A stretch of DNA of 40,831 nt. It comes from a virus. Below the pieces are notes generated by a model that did no database searches, was not told where the DNA came from, and saw only the letters and a program-made list of their open reading frames with translations. Below, piece by piece: positions 24,655 through 34,813 of the stretch. The translations under genes and the position numbers were made by a program. The stretch covers positions 1 to 40,831 of the IMG/VR virus record IMGVR_UViG_3300022690_000365; one strand, 5' to 3'. Position 1 is the first letter of the stretch. Every line of letters starts with the position of its first letter.

Positions 24655-27276
24655 TTATTCTTCCAATCTCGGTAGGTTTACACCAGTTAGTCCAAATTGA
24701 CCTAATATAGTTGCTATTTGAGTATTAGTTTTAGCAGTTTTTAACTTTCCCATCAAGGATACAAATCTATCGGCATCACTAAGTAGGTCAGCAAAGACTT
24801 TTTGTTTACTTTTAGAAAGAGCTAATTTACCAGCGGTAAAGGCTCGCCCTTGTTGAGTTAATGGTGCAAAGAACACTCTTAAAGCTGCGGCGGGAACTGA
24901 TATACCTTTTTCTGTTATTTCAGATGGTCTAACAACAGCACCAGGTTTTGCCAAGACTATAGCATTACTTAAGTCTTCTAATGAATCTGCATATTTCTTA
25001 CCAAATACCTGCTCTATAGTGTCTGAACGGTCAGAAATATAATTTGTAAACTTATCTCTTTTCAATATACCGTTTGAAGAACCAGCACGTCTTATTTCAT
25101 TCCTGATAGCGCCCTTGAATGCTTCTAATTCTTTTGGAGAAGATTTGAGAATTGATAAGGCGTTTCCTATTTTCTCAGGGTCTTTTGTATTCCAAATCTT
25201 ACGAACCATTTCAGTAGGTGTTAGTTTTTCTACATTCACCCCTAAACTTTCATTAAGTTGTTTAATAATATTTCCTTGTTCTTTTCTCAAGGTGGAAATC
25301 ATCTTCACAGAACCGGCAGCATTATCAAATTTAGTTATATCGTCTTCACCTAATAAATTTCTAATTGGATTACGAAAATCTTTCATAAACGTTCTATGCG
25401 CTGCGGGATCAATAACATTATCTTTAATAACACTATCAAGATAGAAATCATGCACACCTTCACGGATTTTAGCCTCTGCGCCCTCATTTAAGAAAGCCAT
25501 TTCAGGATCATCAAGAACTCTTCTTAAATTAAATGTCTTTGAACTACTCTCAAGAACTGTTTCGATAACATCTTCACTGGCTAAATCAATATTACCAAAT
25601 TCATTCTTTCTTATAACTTGACCAATAATACCACCATCAACACCTGATTTTAAGCGTTGGTAAGCCTCGTCAACATCTCTCATGATTTCACGCAATTCAG
25701 GATGATCTTTAAAAGCAATCTCTTTAGCCTGTTCCATTTCATCCCTAAGACGGGTTAATTGACCTATATTCCTGCGTTGAGATAAACCCTTATTAACGGC
25801 TCTAATCTCTGCATTAAGGTCTGACAATCCCCGTTGAAAGACAGAATAATCAACACCATTTAAGTTTTTGTTGTCTGTTAATGCTTTTAAGACTTTAAGA
25901 TCATCAGGAGCAAGAGACTTGAATATATCAGCATTTCCCTCTTTCAACATGGCTTTTGCTGTCACCCCAAGGTTTTTGAGATTAAAAGTAACACCTTCTC
26001 TTAAAGCTTCGTTTGCGACAAGGCCGTATTCTTCGTTAAACCTACGACCAATAGCTTTACGCCCTTCTTGCCAAATACCTTGAACCTCATCACCTACAAT
26101 ACGCTGGAAGTCTTGACCACCATCTAGGATTTCTCCTATCTCTCTAACGGCTTGACCTTCTCGCTTAGAAGCAAGTTTTTCAATTGAAGTAATATCTCTT
26201 GTTAAAGCGCCAGAAACATCTGGTCCGGCAACTTCTCCGGCGAGCAAGCGTTCCTCAGCGCCTAATAATTGACTTTCAGCAGTTAATCGTTGTTGGGTTA
26301 ACTCTCTCCCGCCTCTTGTGCCTATGACTTGTCTTTCAATACCACCTAATATTTCAGGAACTGTTGTTTGCCCCGTTTCTCTTGCGCCTAATTCAGCTTG
26401 TCCAGTTACGGTTCTAGGCACTCCTGTTACTTCTTCTGCTCTTAAAGCTGCTTGGCGACCAGCTTGCACAGTTTCAAGACCTGCATCACCCAATACTTGA
26501 TCAAGTTCTGCCGCTGCATTTAATATTTTACCATTTTTAATAAATTGAACTGTTCTTGCAAGGGCAGAGCCAGCCAAACCACCCGCAGCAGCAATACCAG
26601 CAGATTTAAGGGATTCAATAAGCATTTCTTCATCTGTTAAATTATGTGCGCCAGCGTTCTTGCCATCTAAAAGACGTAAATATTCACCAATTGCAGCGCC
26701 ACCAATACCGCCAGCCATAGCACCCGGAGGACCACCAACTGCGAAACCTCCAACAGCTCCCAAAGCCTCGGTACCTAATTGGATAGCAGGACCACGCATA
26801 GAGGCTATATCACCTACATCCAAGCCTTCTGGGTTAACAAGTTTCCATTGGTTTTCATTAGGATCAAAAAAAGCTAATTGGTTGTCTAGTTGTTCAATGC
26901 GCTTAACTTGAACATCCTCACCAAATTCTCTTTTAAGAAGGTTTCTGATACTTTCCTCAGCATCTAGACCGCTGGATTCAAACTGCCTAACACTAGCAGG
27001 TGCGCCACCCTCAGCAAAACCAAGTAGTTGAGCTTTACGCCGCAATATATCCTGTTGGAAAGTTTCTGGCCTTGAACTTGGCGTAAATCCAACTTGAGCT
27101 AATGGGTCTTGCGCCCTGACCAAACTTGCCTCAAGACGTTTTAACTCCTCATCTTCATCAAACAAAGAAGTATCAAATTCGGGTTCTTTACTCACAGTAA
27201 AAGGTTTACTGGGGTCAAACTGTTGAGTGACCGTAAAGGGCTTATTTGGATCAAATTTTATATCTTGTAAAGCCAT
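24655..27276 (-). CDS. Large internal virion / ejection protein, 873 aa
   Basis: This 873-residue protein begins with imperfect repeats (FDPNKPFTV, FDPSKPFTV). A Gly/Ala-rich hydrophobic stretch at about 165-235 (AVGGFAVGGPPGAMAGGIGG) could insert in a membrane, and long charged helices follow to the end. That is the usual look of podovirus ejection proteins that form a channel across the cell envelope. It follows two others of similar type. No catalytic motif is seen. Confidence 0.7.
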   Translation of the reverse strand: MALQDIKFDPNKPFTVTQQFDPSKPFTVSKEPEFDTSLFDEDEELKRLEASLVRAQDPLAQVGFTPSSRPETFQQDILRRKAQLLGFAEGGAPASVRQFESSGLDAEESIRNLLKREFGEDVQVKRIEQLDNQLAFFDPNENQWKLVNPEGLDVGDIASMRGPAIQLGTEALGAVGGFAVGGPPGAMAGGIGGAAIGEYLRLLDGKNAGAHNLTDEEMLIESLKSAGIAAAGGLAGSALARTVQFIKNGKILNAAAELDQVLGDAGLETVQAGRQAALRAEEVTGVPRTVTGQAELGARETGQTTVPEILGGIERQVIGTRGGRELTQQRLTAESQLLGAEERLLAGEVAGPDVSGALTRDITSIEKLASKREGQAVREIGEILDGGQDFQRIVGDEVQGIWQEGRKAIGRRFNEEYGLVANEALREGVTFNLKNLGVTAKAMLKEGNADIFKSLAPDDLKVLKALTDNKNLNGVDYSVFQRGLSDLNAEIRAVNKGLSQRRNIGQLTRLRDEMEQAKEIAFKDHPELREIMRDVDEAYQRLKSGVDGGIIGQVIRKNEFGNIDLASEDVIETVLESSSKTFNLRRVLDDPEMAFLNEGAEAKIREGVHDFYLDSVIKDNVIDPAAHRTFMKDFRNPIRNLLGEDDITKFDNAAGSVKMISTLRKEQGNIIKQLNESLGVNVEKLTPTEMVRKIWNTKDPEKIGNALSILKSSPKELEAFKGAIRNEIRRAGSSNGILKRDKFTNYISDRSDTIEQVFGKKYADSLEDLSNAIVLAKPGAVVRPSEITEKGISVPAAALRVFFAPLTQQGRAFTAGKLALSKSKQKVFADLLSDADRFVSLMGKLKTAKTNTQIATILGQFGLTGVNLPRLEE

Positions 27277-28517
27277 TAGTTGCCCTTTGGTTTCATAGAG
27301 CCATCAGGCTGTTTAATAAATTCAATACCATTTTGGAATGCCCTGCCACCAACAGGAATTGCAGCAACGCCACCTCCTACTTGTGGACCATCACCTGCTT
27401 GTGGCACATCATCAAAGAAACCGCCCAAATCAAGCCCTGCTAATTGAGCCCTATCTCTTACAACTTGCACTAATTCCGCATTAGCAGCAGCAAATCTCTC
27501 GATAATAATTTCTGGATCATTAGAGCCACCAGTTAAGCTATTATATGCTTTAATTACATCTTCATCGGTTGGTCTAGCCCCATTTAAGATAAGCGCTTTA
27601 GCATAAGAAGAATCAATTAAAGCAGAGTTAAATTGCGCTACAGGACCAGCAAGACCTTTTAAGGTTTTCCTAAGGCGACTTATATCTGCATCAACATTTT
27701 GTTGTGTCAAAACTTGCCCTGTTTCTTTATCTGTAAATCCTAGTTGAGTGGCTTGGCTGACAAGATTAACAAGGTTGTTTGCTGTATTATTTGCAAATTG
27801 TGCCAGCCCACCTACAAACGAAGCGGAGGCAGGATTAAACTTTAAAGCTGCTTCTGCTGATGCTAAACTTCTACCGATTGATTTGACTTGGACAGCGGCA
27901 TTTCTAATATTTTGTTGTTCAGCGGTTCCTACTTTAGGTGTAAATCCAGTTTGTGTTTCTTGTCTTGTTGGAGCAATTGTAAAGTCAGCACGGGTGGCTT
28001 GACCTGTGACTATTTGGCGCTGTGCCTCAGCCTCATTAATTATTTCGTTAGTACGGGTATCAGTAACATTTCTAACACCAACAGAAGCTCTTCCTAATGA
28101 CCCAGATATTTCACTATCAATAGCCTCTTGTAGTTTTCGCTCAATCTCAGCTTTAGAGAATAAACCAAGCCTTTCGGCGCTTGCAGACAAGGCTTTGATC
28201 TGTTCATTAAATTGTTTGGTGAAACCTAGTTCACCGCTGTTCTTGCCGCTTTCTAAAGACACTTGTGCAAGACTTCTTCCTGCATTGGCAATTGTGGCTT
28301 CAATATTACTCGTAGCACGATCACGTTCTTCTTTTAATTTAGTGGCCTCTTCCTTGCGTATGCGTTGACCTTCTGCAAACTTTTGACCACGCTCTTGTAC
28401 AGCCACACCTCTTTCCTGCAATCCCAACCTAAGCTTTTGAGAACGCTGTTCTTGTTTTTCTTTCTCAATACCTCTGAGTGTACTGAAAAAAGCAGATGTT
28501 TGAAATGCATTAGCCAT
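27276..28517 (-). CDS. Internal virion / ejection protein, 413 aa
   Basis: A 413-residue, mainly helical protein rich in Ala, Gln, Arg and Glu, with long amphipathic helices (residues 15-130 are nearly continuous) and a Gly/Pro-rich end (QVGGGVAAIPVGG). It is flanked by two other ejection-type proteins and coupled to both by TAATG overlaps. It most likely forms part of the internal core or DNA-ejection apparatus. Confidence 0.65.
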   Translation of the reverse strand: MANAFQTSAFFSTLRGIEKEKQEQRSQKLRLGLQERGVAVQERGQKFAEGQRIRKEEATKLKEERDRATSNIEATIANAGRSLAQVSLESGKNSGELGFTKQFNEQIKALSASAERLGLFSKAEIERKLQEAIDSEISGSLGRASVGVRNVTDTRTNEIINEAEAQRQIVTGQATRADFTIAPTRQETQTGFTPKVGTAEQQNIRNAAVQVKSIGRSLASAEAALKFNPASASFVGGLAQFANNTANNLVNLVSQATQLGFTDKETGQVLTQQNVDADISRLRKTLKGLAGPVAQFNSALIDSSYAKALILNGARPTDEDVIKAYNSLTGGSNDPEIIIERFAAANAELVQVVRDRAQLAGLDLGGFFDDVPQAGDGPQVGGGVAAIPVGGRAFQNGIEFIKQPDGSMKPKGN

Positions 28518-30532
28518 TAAAATAACCCCGTTCCGCCTTCGACAATACCTCTGCTAGAATCAGAGCCACTACCACCAAATAAGCTTCTACCAAATTCAAG
28601 AATACCCGGAGCCGCACTTGCAAATAAATCAACAAATCCAGCTTGGCTTTCACCTCTTGCTTTAGCTTCTAAAATAGCTAATTCAGCATTTGTTTTACCG
28701 ATTTCAGCATTTGTGTTCATCTGGGCAGTAGCAATATTACCAGAAATTCGTAATTCCTCTAATTCTCTTTGTGTGGTTTGATTAAGAATATCCTGTTGTT
28801 CCTTAATAACAGCCATTCTATCACCAAAATTACGCGAATCCTGTTCATTCAATCCCATTGATACACCGATATTAGCAACTTGTTGTCGTAAAACATCAGC
28901 TTCCAATTCAAATAATTGACCTGTTAGAGCGGCTTCTTGTAAAGCTAAGGATGACTGTTGAGCTAAAACCGTAGCTTCTTGTGCAGATAGGTTTCCACTG
29001 GTCTGTAAGGCCGCTAGACGTTGAGAGAAAGCATCAGATAGTATATCAGCGCCCATTGCAGCTAATTGCCCCTGAGTGGCTGCTATTTTGATCTCAGCAT
29101 CAATTTCATTTGAAGCAATTTGTGCCAATGAAGTAGCCCTATTCAAGTCTTCACGAGATTGCAATAAGCCAATTTGTGCTAATCTGTCACCACCCTCAGC
29201 AAGAATACCGGCTTTTTCAAGTTGTCTGCCAATACCTGTATCAATAATACCAGCTTCCTCAGCAGCAAAAATAGCCCTTTGACTGGCCGCATTAAGTCTT
29301 TGACCAATTTGCGTATTAAGAACCTCTCCTTCAAGACCAAATGCCGCACTTGTAGCGATAGTAATCTTATCAAAGAATTCAGCGCGTGTCTGATCTTCTC
29401 GGCGTTCAAATGTTGCCTCGGTACGCCTTAATGTATCTTGAGCAAAACTGGAACCAGCAATACGACGACGTGACAATTGTTCCCTTAAATCGCCAGAAGC
29501 AATAGCTTTTTCGTCTTCAATTTGTTGTAAACTGGTTTGTAATGATTTATTGAATTCTGGTTCTAAGTTTTTCCTAAAATTGGCAATATTTTCTCTTAAT
29601 TTATTGAAATCAGCAGTACCCGGATCGAGTTCACTTTGTGCTTGACGCAATTGATCTAAGGGAGATTGGAAATCAACATCTACTTCTTGGGCTTGTTGTA
29701 TACCTTGTTGCAACATGCTTATACCAGCTTCGGTCGTAGGCGCGCCAGTATCAATTTTGGCCTGTTCAATAGCTTCCCTGAGCTGAGAAACGTCAGTTAA
29801 GCCAACTTGTTCAGCTAATTCTTGTAAATCTGTCCCTGATTGCTCTAAAGCATCCAATGGTAATCCTCGGGCCAAAGCACTTAAGGCTTGTAAATTACCC
29901 GCAGGTGTTCCTAAAGACTCTTCATCAATACCAAAACCTTCACGGAAAGCTCTGACATCTTGACCCAATTGTTCAGTTCCTGCTTGGACACCCGCAACTT
30001 GGCCACGTTGAATATCAATATTTTTCTTAATAGCTTCTAAGAAGGGATTTAGTTCAAACGCTTGCTGTCGTAAATCCTGTTCTTCTTGAAGTCGCGGGTC
30101 AACACCCCCAGTAGTTGGCCCTATCGGTCGCGCACTCTCTATAAAAGTCCGTGCCCCAGTCCCAAATCCACCACCAAACTTACCAAATTCAGGGCCTTGC
30201 GTAACAGACGGCGTTTGACCAAACTGTGTAGGACCGAGCGATGTAGTTTGCCCGGGAATAAAAGCAGGTGCTGTACGTCTAATACCTACATTACCACCAA
30301 CATTAGAGAAAGACAAAGAAGGCGTAGTAATCTGACCGGGAACAATTGGGCCTCCTGCCGTTCCTGCCGTACCACCAAAACTACCCCCAACAGTTAAGCC
30401 GGGTTGCTTTTTAGTTAAGGCAGAACCACCAAGACCACCAAGAGTAGCGCCTAATTTAGCACCTGCGGGGCCTCCAATAAGAAAACCTGCTCCTGCGCCT
30501 ATAGCTGTTCCTAGAAAGGATAGTATTCCCAT
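28517..30532 (-). CDS. Internal virion / ejection protein with glycine zipper, 671 aa
   Basis: The first 45 residues are a glycine-zipper membrane-type segment (LGTAIGAGAGFLIGGPAGAK). Then come about 100 Gly/Thr/Pro-rich residues and about 450 residues of Gln/Ala/Leu/Glu-rich helices (EQLGQDVRAFREGFG, LQQIEDEKAIASGDL). The C-terminus is Gly/Ser-rich. Such a zipper plus helical rod is typical of phage proteins injected with DNA. It starts directly after the preceding gene's TAG. Confidence 0.7.
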   Translation of the reverse strand: MGILSFLGTAIGAGAGFLIGGPAGAKLGATLGGLGGSALTKKQPGLTVGGSFGGTAGTAGGPIVPGQITTPSLSFSNVGGNVGIRRTAPAFIPGQTTSLGPTQFGQTPSVTQGPEFGKFGGGFGTGARTFIESARPIGPTTGGVDPRLQEEQDLRQQAFELNPFLEAIKKNIDIQRGQVAGVQAGTEQLGQDVRAFREGFGIDEESLGTPAGNLQALSALARGLPLDALEQSGTDLQELAEQVGLTDVSQLREAIEQAKIDTGAPTTEAGISMLQQGIQQAQEVDVDFQSPLDQLRQAQSELDPGTADFNKLRENIANFRKNLEPEFNKSLQTSLQQIEDEKAIASGDLREQLSRRRIAGSSFAQDTLRRTEATFERREDQTRAEFFDKITIATSAAFGLEGEVLNTQIGQRLNAASQRAIFAAEEAGIIDTGIGRQLEKAGILAEGGDRLAQIGLLQSREDLNRATSLAQIASNEIDAEIKIAATQGQLAAMGADILSDAFSQRLAALQTSGNLSAQEATVLAQQSSLALQEAALTGQLFELEADVLRQQVANIGVSMGLNEQDSRNFGDRMAVIKEQQDILNQTTQRELEELRISGNIATAQMNTNAEIGKTNAELAILEAKARGESQAGFVDLFASAAPGILEFGRSLFGGSGSDSSRGIVEGGTGLF

Positions 30533-31087
30533 CTATCTGTCCACTTTTTTTCCATAATGAAGGTAGCAGCTTTGTCCTGGAATAAAGTTCTTAAGAACCT
30601 TCGAGCGACTTAAAAGCCCATATCGCCCTAAATGTGATAAGAATTTAGTTAATTCCTTATCAGCTAATATCATAACCGGGGCTTCTTGTTGTAATTGTTC
30701 AAGAAAAACAACAGTAGCCTCAATTTTATTACGCGGCGTAGCCCATGAAAACCAAAATGCTTTAGGCCATGCAGCGCCTTCGTGGAAGTTTACAACAAAT
30801 AATCCTACAGGTACAGTGCTTTTTTTACCGTCATTATGTGCCTCAATAACATAGAACAAATCATTAACGCCGGGAGTAAAGGATTCAATAAAATATCGTA
30901 TGCCATCATTAAACTCCTCTTGTGTCGCGTCACCGGGCATAAACTCAATAAATGAATCCTGCTTATAAGCTCCCCATAACCATTTCATATCATCATACGA
31001 ATTAGTTAAGACATGAAACCATGCTCCACGCTTTCTAGCATTACGCCTCCATAAAGGACTACGCGTTGATCGATGCCCCTTTGGCAA
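30533..31087 (-). CDS. GNAT-like acetyltransferase-fold protein, start uncertain
   Basis: The frame is open from 31246, but the first 60 codons overlap the end of the tail nozzle gene and give Ser/Lys-rich low-complexity sequence, so translation probably begins near 31087 (TTG, LPKGHRS) or at the ATG at 30988. The rest alternates beta and helix (LFYVIEAHNDGKK, VPVGLFVVNFHEG, ATVVFLEQLQQ) like an N-acetyltransferase fold. No clear acetyl-CoA loop is visible. Location in the tail gene block suggests a virion-associated role. Confidence 0.5.
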   Translation of the reverse strand: MPKGHRSTRSPLWRRNARKRGAWFHVLTNSYDDMKWLWGAYKQDSFIEFMPGDATQEEFNDGIRYFIESFTPGVNDLFYVIEAHNDGKKSTVPVGLFVVNFHEGAAWPKAFWFSWATPRNKIEATVVFLEQLQQEAPVMILADKELTKFLSHLGRYGLLSRSKVLKNFIPGQSCYLHYGKKVDR

Positions 31088-32612
31088 GGACTTCTGTTGA
31101 TGCGATTTCGAAACCTGTTTGGCTTTGGACTTCGAGTTTGATTTGGAAACCGTCTCCAAGACCGGACGCTGCCCACTCTTGCCTTGAGAATCGGCTACGA
31201 AACTGTTTTCCGTAGTGCGCTCCTCCACTGTAGAATGATCCTCCACTATATACTGCTCCTATCGGTAATGCTGGGACCACAATGTCAGAAACATCGTCCC
31301 ATATTCCTTCACCTTGCCATTGAAAGGTGAGTGTAATGCTATAAGCACCTGAATTCTTTTTATAATCTACCCATCCTTCGGGTAATTTAATATCATCAAC
31401 TAACATCACTATGGATGTTCTAAATGCCTTAATAACGTTATTGTCAGGGTCTGTTATCTGTCCTTGGTCCATCTGGAATATATTACCAGAACTATCTCCC
31501 ATATATGTAACAATTTCTCCGGTAATAGGGGATTTAATCGCGAAAACTGTTGACGGCTGGAAAGCTAAACCATGTGTTGTTGTCCATTTCTCCCAAGGGG
31601 AAATACCTGTTTGTTGAAAACGAGGTATCAATGATTTCTTAAGTACATGAACTAATGATTCACCATTAGGGAAACAATAAACCCTTTGTTGTTCTTGATC
31701 ATAAACAATTTTCCAATCAGTAACGCCTTGAACGTCCGGCTGGATAGGGTTTGTAATATCATCGGTTACAACATCCCCAAAGGCTTGAACGCCACTTAAT
31801 AGGTCAATCGCCCCTGCTCTGGCTATTGCTACATCGTTACCAATATTAACTAAAGCCTCGTCACCAGAAGCGGCAGACCCTTTATAAAGCCCTTCAATAA
31901 AGAAATCTAGGGCGCTTGATCCTGAAAGTTTCCAGATACTGCCTATTTTTGTGGACATAATCGTTAGCCCAAAAGCAGGAAGAAGCCCGTTCATGGGTTT
32001 TAAATCAGGCATAGGGATAAAGAACGGATCATCTGCTCCCGCTGGCACACCTGATACTGAAAGCGTCCCGGGTAATTCAACTTTTGATCCAACTAGCAAA
32101 TGTGGTAAATTAACACTATTCTCAATAACATTGCCATATAAAGCACGTTCATTTGATACAAAACAATATTTAGCTGTAAAATCAGTGACACCAGAAGTGG
32201 TTAGATCGGCAAAAGTAGTTCCATCCCATTGTTTAACAACATCAGATAATTCAATATCAGTAATAATAACAATTTCATCCAAGGTAAAATTTGAACTTAA
32301 TGGCCCCCTTAGTCTTGAATTAGCATTCACTGTACCGCGTGATGTAAACGTACTGGCTCCATCCCATTCAAAAACAGTAGTACCGGCTTGAATAAGAGTT
32401 GAAAGCGTGCCATCCTGTTTCTCAAGTTGAGCGAAACCCCTAATCTCGCCTGCGTTAGGTGCTGTACCAGCTAAAGCATAAGCAGGTCGCATCTTAAAAG
32501 CTGTAATTCCAGGATCAATCTCAAAGTTCTCTCCGTCAACGCACTCTTCCGGGTTAATAGAAGTTGTGGTTGATAAAGTATTTCTACCGCCTGAGAAGGT
32601 CAGTTTAACCAT
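31059..32612 (-). CDS. Tail nozzle / tubular protein B-like, 517 aa
   Basis: This 517-residue protein is almost all beta with repeated WDG or FEW-type motifs (TTVFEWDGASTFTSRG, VKQWDGTTFADLT) and a GRNTLSTTTSINPEECVDGENF start. That matches the beta-propeller tail nozzle of T7 gp12-like and P22 gp10-like proteins. It would close the tail tube and contact the fibres. It overlaps the adaptor gene by eight bases. Confidence 0.7.
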   Translation of the reverse strand: MVKLTFSGGRNTLSTTTSINPEECVDGENFEIDPGITAFKMRPAYALAGTAPNAGEIRGFAQLEKQDGTLSTLIQAGTTVFEWDGASTFTSRGTVNANSRLRGPLSSNFTLDEIVIITDIELSDVVKQWDGTTFADLTTSGVTDFTAKYCFVSNERALYGNVIENSVNLPHLLVGSKVELPGTLSVSGVPAGADDPFFIPMPDLKPMNGLLPAFGLTIMSTKIGSIWKLSGSSALDFFIEGLYKGSAASGDEALVNIGNDVAIARAGAIDLLSGVQAFGDVVTDDITNPIQPDVQGVTDWKIVYDQEQQRVYCFPNGESLVHVLKKSLIPRFQQTGISPWEKWTTTHGLAFQPSTVFAIKSPITGEIVTYMGDSSGNIFQMDQGQITDPDNNVIKAFRTSIVMLVDDIKLPEGWVDYKKNSGAYSITLTFQWQGEGIWDDVSDIVVPALPIGAVYSGGSFYSGGAHYGKQFRSRFSRQEWAASGLGDGFQIKLEVQSQTGFEIASTEVLAKGASINA

Positions 32613-33264
32613 ACTTGGGCCTACTCCTGTTTTGAGTTAGATATGCAGCGGCACGGGCAAGCCCTTTTTTCTCAAGGGTCGGATCATAATCTCTCTGTCT
32701 ATATCTTTTCCATATTTCTGCAACGGCGATACTCGCTAATTCAACAACGGTATCACTAAACGGGAAAGTATCGGTAATCAAAGATAAGGACAAACGTTTG
32801 ATATATAGATATTTATAAGTATCACCCACCTGTTCATCTTGTGGATCAGTGTCAATTCTTACTTTACCGTTTTGGGGATTAATAGCATAAGCATTTGGTT
32901 GTCCTGTAAAATCAGCAGGATCAGTTTGATCATTCCACAAAGCTTGATAACCACCCCTATAAGGCATCATGACAAGATTATCAGTCTCCTCCCTGAAACG
33001 TTCCGCCCCAAATGTCTCAAAATCAGCAGCTAAATCATACTCACGTTGACCTAATACCAATACAATTGTATCTTCTGATACGCCTTGACTAAATAATTTA
33101 TCAGAATAGAAACCTTGAATCACATCGTTCCAAGCTAAAATAGCATTATCAATATCAACTTGGCGTGCGGTATCCACAAAAGACGTCAGTTCCCCGGCGT
33201 CTCCTTTGATTGAATTTGTTCTTTTGAGAACAAGATTAACCGCTTGCAGGAATGTAAATGCCAT
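32605..33264 (-). CDS. Head-tail adaptor, tail tubular A-like, 219 aa
   Basis: A 219-residue protein whose N-terminal helices (FTFLQAVNLVLKRTNSI, ARQVDIDNAILAWNDVI) and Tyr/Arg-rich C-terminus (AVAEIWKRYRQRDYDPTLE) match the T7 gp11 / P22 gp4 adaptor family that binds the portal ring. It lies between the small 33236 gene and the nozzle gene, as expected. AGAGGAAGCTG precedes the ATG. Confidence 0.75.
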   Translation of the reverse strand: MAFTFLQAVNLVLKRTNSIKGDAGELTSFVDTARQVDIDNAILAWNDVIQGFYSDKLFSQGVSEDTIVLVLGQREYDLAADFETFGAERFREETDNLVMMPYRGGYQALWNDQTDPADFTGQPNAYAINPQNGKVRIDTDPQDEQVGDTYKYLYIKRLSLSLITDTFPFSDTVVELASIAVAEIWKRYRQRDYDPTLEKKGLARAAAYLTQNRSRPKYG

Positions 33265-33658
33265 CAGCTTCCTCTTTTGTTTTTAAACCTTTGTGAAGTA
33301 TTGTATCGCCCTGCATAACGCACCATTTCATGGCATTGCCAAGATGGACAGTGGTAAGGGGTTCATCACTTAGAATATGAACATCATTATTAATATCAAC
33401 CATCATTTTACCCGGAGTTATAGGAGCCGGACCGCCTGTAATAAAATGCGGATACTTGGCCCCTTTAAGAAGATAATCAGGATCAATTCTGCCTTCTGAA
33501 ACCGCTTCTTCAATAATAGGAAGAATTTTCTTCTTATTACAATGAGGACGTACTGGTATATCATGAGCTTTTGCAATTTTATGTAATTCATTGCGTCGTA
33601 ATCGACTGATTGGTGTTCCTTCAAATTGTTCTTCGCCGTATCTTAATACTTCGGGCAT
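33236..33658 (-). CDS. Phage protein with SAP/HeH-like N-terminus, 140 aa
   Basis: The first 55 residues contain ISRLRRNELHKIAKAHDIPV followed by KKKILPIIEEAV, the two-helix pattern of SAP/HeH/LEM-type DNA-binding motifs that often occur in phage head genes. The rest is beta-rich (HILSDEPLTTVHLGNAMKW). CAAGGAGATTAC precedes the start. Located after the capsid gene, it may be a head-completion or DNA-contact protein. Confidence 0.6.
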   Translation of the reverse strand: MPEVLRYGEEQFEGTPISRLRRNELHKIAKAHDIPVRPHCNKKKILPIIEEAVSEGRIDPDYLLKGAKYPHFITGGPAPITPGKMMVDINNDVHILSDEPLTTVHLGNAMKWCVMQGDTILHKGLKTKEEADGIYIPASG

Positions 33659-33698
33659 AGTAATCTCCTTGCGTCTTTATAGACTGTTTCTGTGGTAA

Positions 33699-33716
33699 TG
33701 GGGGCCGAAACCCCCA
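33699..33716 (-). promoter_or_regulatory. Strong hairpin after the capsid gene
   Basis: TGGGGG pairs with CCCCCA around a six-base loop. No T run follows on either strand, so it is not a classical terminator. In the leftward message it directly follows the capsid stop and could shield the abundant capsid transcript from 3-prime decay or act as a partial terminator. Confidence 0.65.
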
Positions 33717-33721
33717 CTATA

Positions 33722-34801
33722 TTAAGTTAATTCACCAGCACCAGTAACAAGGGAGAAACCCCATTCACCAGTTGTTGGCGTTGTAGCATTGGTTAGAACC
33801 TTAGCAGCATGCCAAGATTTCCAAGCCATTGAACGAACCTCATTAAAAGGATCGCCTGTACCAGCAGAACCAGCAGCATGTTGGATCATCATAACGGCAG
33901 GTAGTTTATCACCAGCCATATAAATCTCCTTGATGTGCCGCATTCCTAAACCAACAGAACCGTGGTGTGACCGACCCATAATAACAGTTGGGTATAAATC
34001 AGCCAAAGTACCTGTTGCAGAACGCACGCCAGCAGCAGCAGTACCGCCAGCAGCTACATCAATGGTTGCTTCTGAGGTAGAGATAAAACGCACCCCACCA
34101 AAGCTACCAATTTCACCGATTTCAGTGACTGCTTGGCTACCATATTGTTCAACAGGAACAAATCCGGTAAATGAACGAATATCTTCTTCAATATCCACAT
34201 GGCAGATGCCCCAATAGGCGTCGCGCTGTGGTACTGTGCTAATATTCGTAGAACCAAGTGACATGGGTGTGAATTTAATTGCATCGTTGCGTTGAAGCAA
34301 GTTAACAACTTTTTTCACATCATTTGCAACGATTTTAGCCGTTACATTGGTTGCAGAAGTTGCTGATCCACCGAATTCAATGGTGGAGTTATCTTCTAGT
34401 TCGTTCCGTTGCAAACGGTTCAGAGATTGACCAGCGTTAATGCCTAGGATTTCCATCAGCTTCTCAGTTTGACCAGAAAAGTTGATTAGATCAGCTTCCT
34501 CAGTCAAAAAGATTACAACGCCGAATTTCTGAACTGTAGCAGTCAGATCATTACTAGATGGTTGTGTCCCTGTCCGAGTAGGTAAAGATAAATCACCTGT
34601 TAACTCAGACAAAGGTGTGGTTGTTGGAGTAAGATTTTCAATCCTACGCCATTTTGCTGTGAAACTGCCTGAATTTTCGACAATTTCAGCCGGGTCTGAT
34701 CCTAGAAAATAGGGGCATCTAGCCTTTGCGTTCATCAACAATTTACGTTGAAATTTTACATTGACTGGACCCGGAATTTGGGTTGTGGTTGTTAAAGCCA
34801 T
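33722..34801 (-). CDS. Major capsid protein, N4-gp56 family
   Basis: A 359-residue HK97-fold capsid protein. The N-terminal pattern (QRKLLMNAKARCPYFLGSDP, GSFTAKWRRIENLTP, then a Thr/Leu-rich TTPLSELTGD) and the later FGVVIFLTEEADLINFS match N4-gp56-type major capsid proteins. It is encoded directly after a scaffold gene, with AAGGAGCC before the ATG. There is no N-terminal protease-type arm and no maturation protease gene nearby, so assembly may use the scaffold alone. Confidence 0.88.
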   Translation of the reverse strand: MALTTTTQIPGPVNVKFQRKLLMNAKARCPYFLGSDPAEIVENSGSFTAKWRRIENLTPTTTPLSELTGDLSLPTRTGTQPSSNDLTATVQKFGVVIFLTEEADLINFSGQTEKLMEILGINAGQSLNRLQRNELEDNSTIEFGGSATSATNVTAKIVANDVKKVVNLLQRNDAIKFTPMSLGSTNISTVPQRDAYWGICHVDIEEDIRSFTGFVPVEQYGSQAVTEIGEIGSFGGVRFISTSEATIDVAAGGTAAAGVRSATGTLADLYPTVIMGRSHHGSVGLGMRHIKEIYMAGDKLPAVMMIQHAAGSAGTGDPFNEVRSMAWKSWHAAKVLTNATTPTTGEWGFSLVTGAGELT

Positions 34802-34813
34802 AACATTGGCTCC

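Noticed and set aside
31087-31246. N-terminal extension of the GNAT-like protein
   Set aside because: It overlaps the well-supported C-terminus of the tail nozzle protein and gives Ser/Lys/Glu low-complexity sequence; it is probably only an open frame. No slippery site in the right frame was found to suggest a frameshift fusion.
31951-32391. Long plus-strand open frame opposite the tail nozzle gene
   Set aside because: It is antisense to a clear structural gene with no ribosome-binding site. Similar shadows occur opposite the ejection, portal and 215-aa genes (for example 39932-40375).
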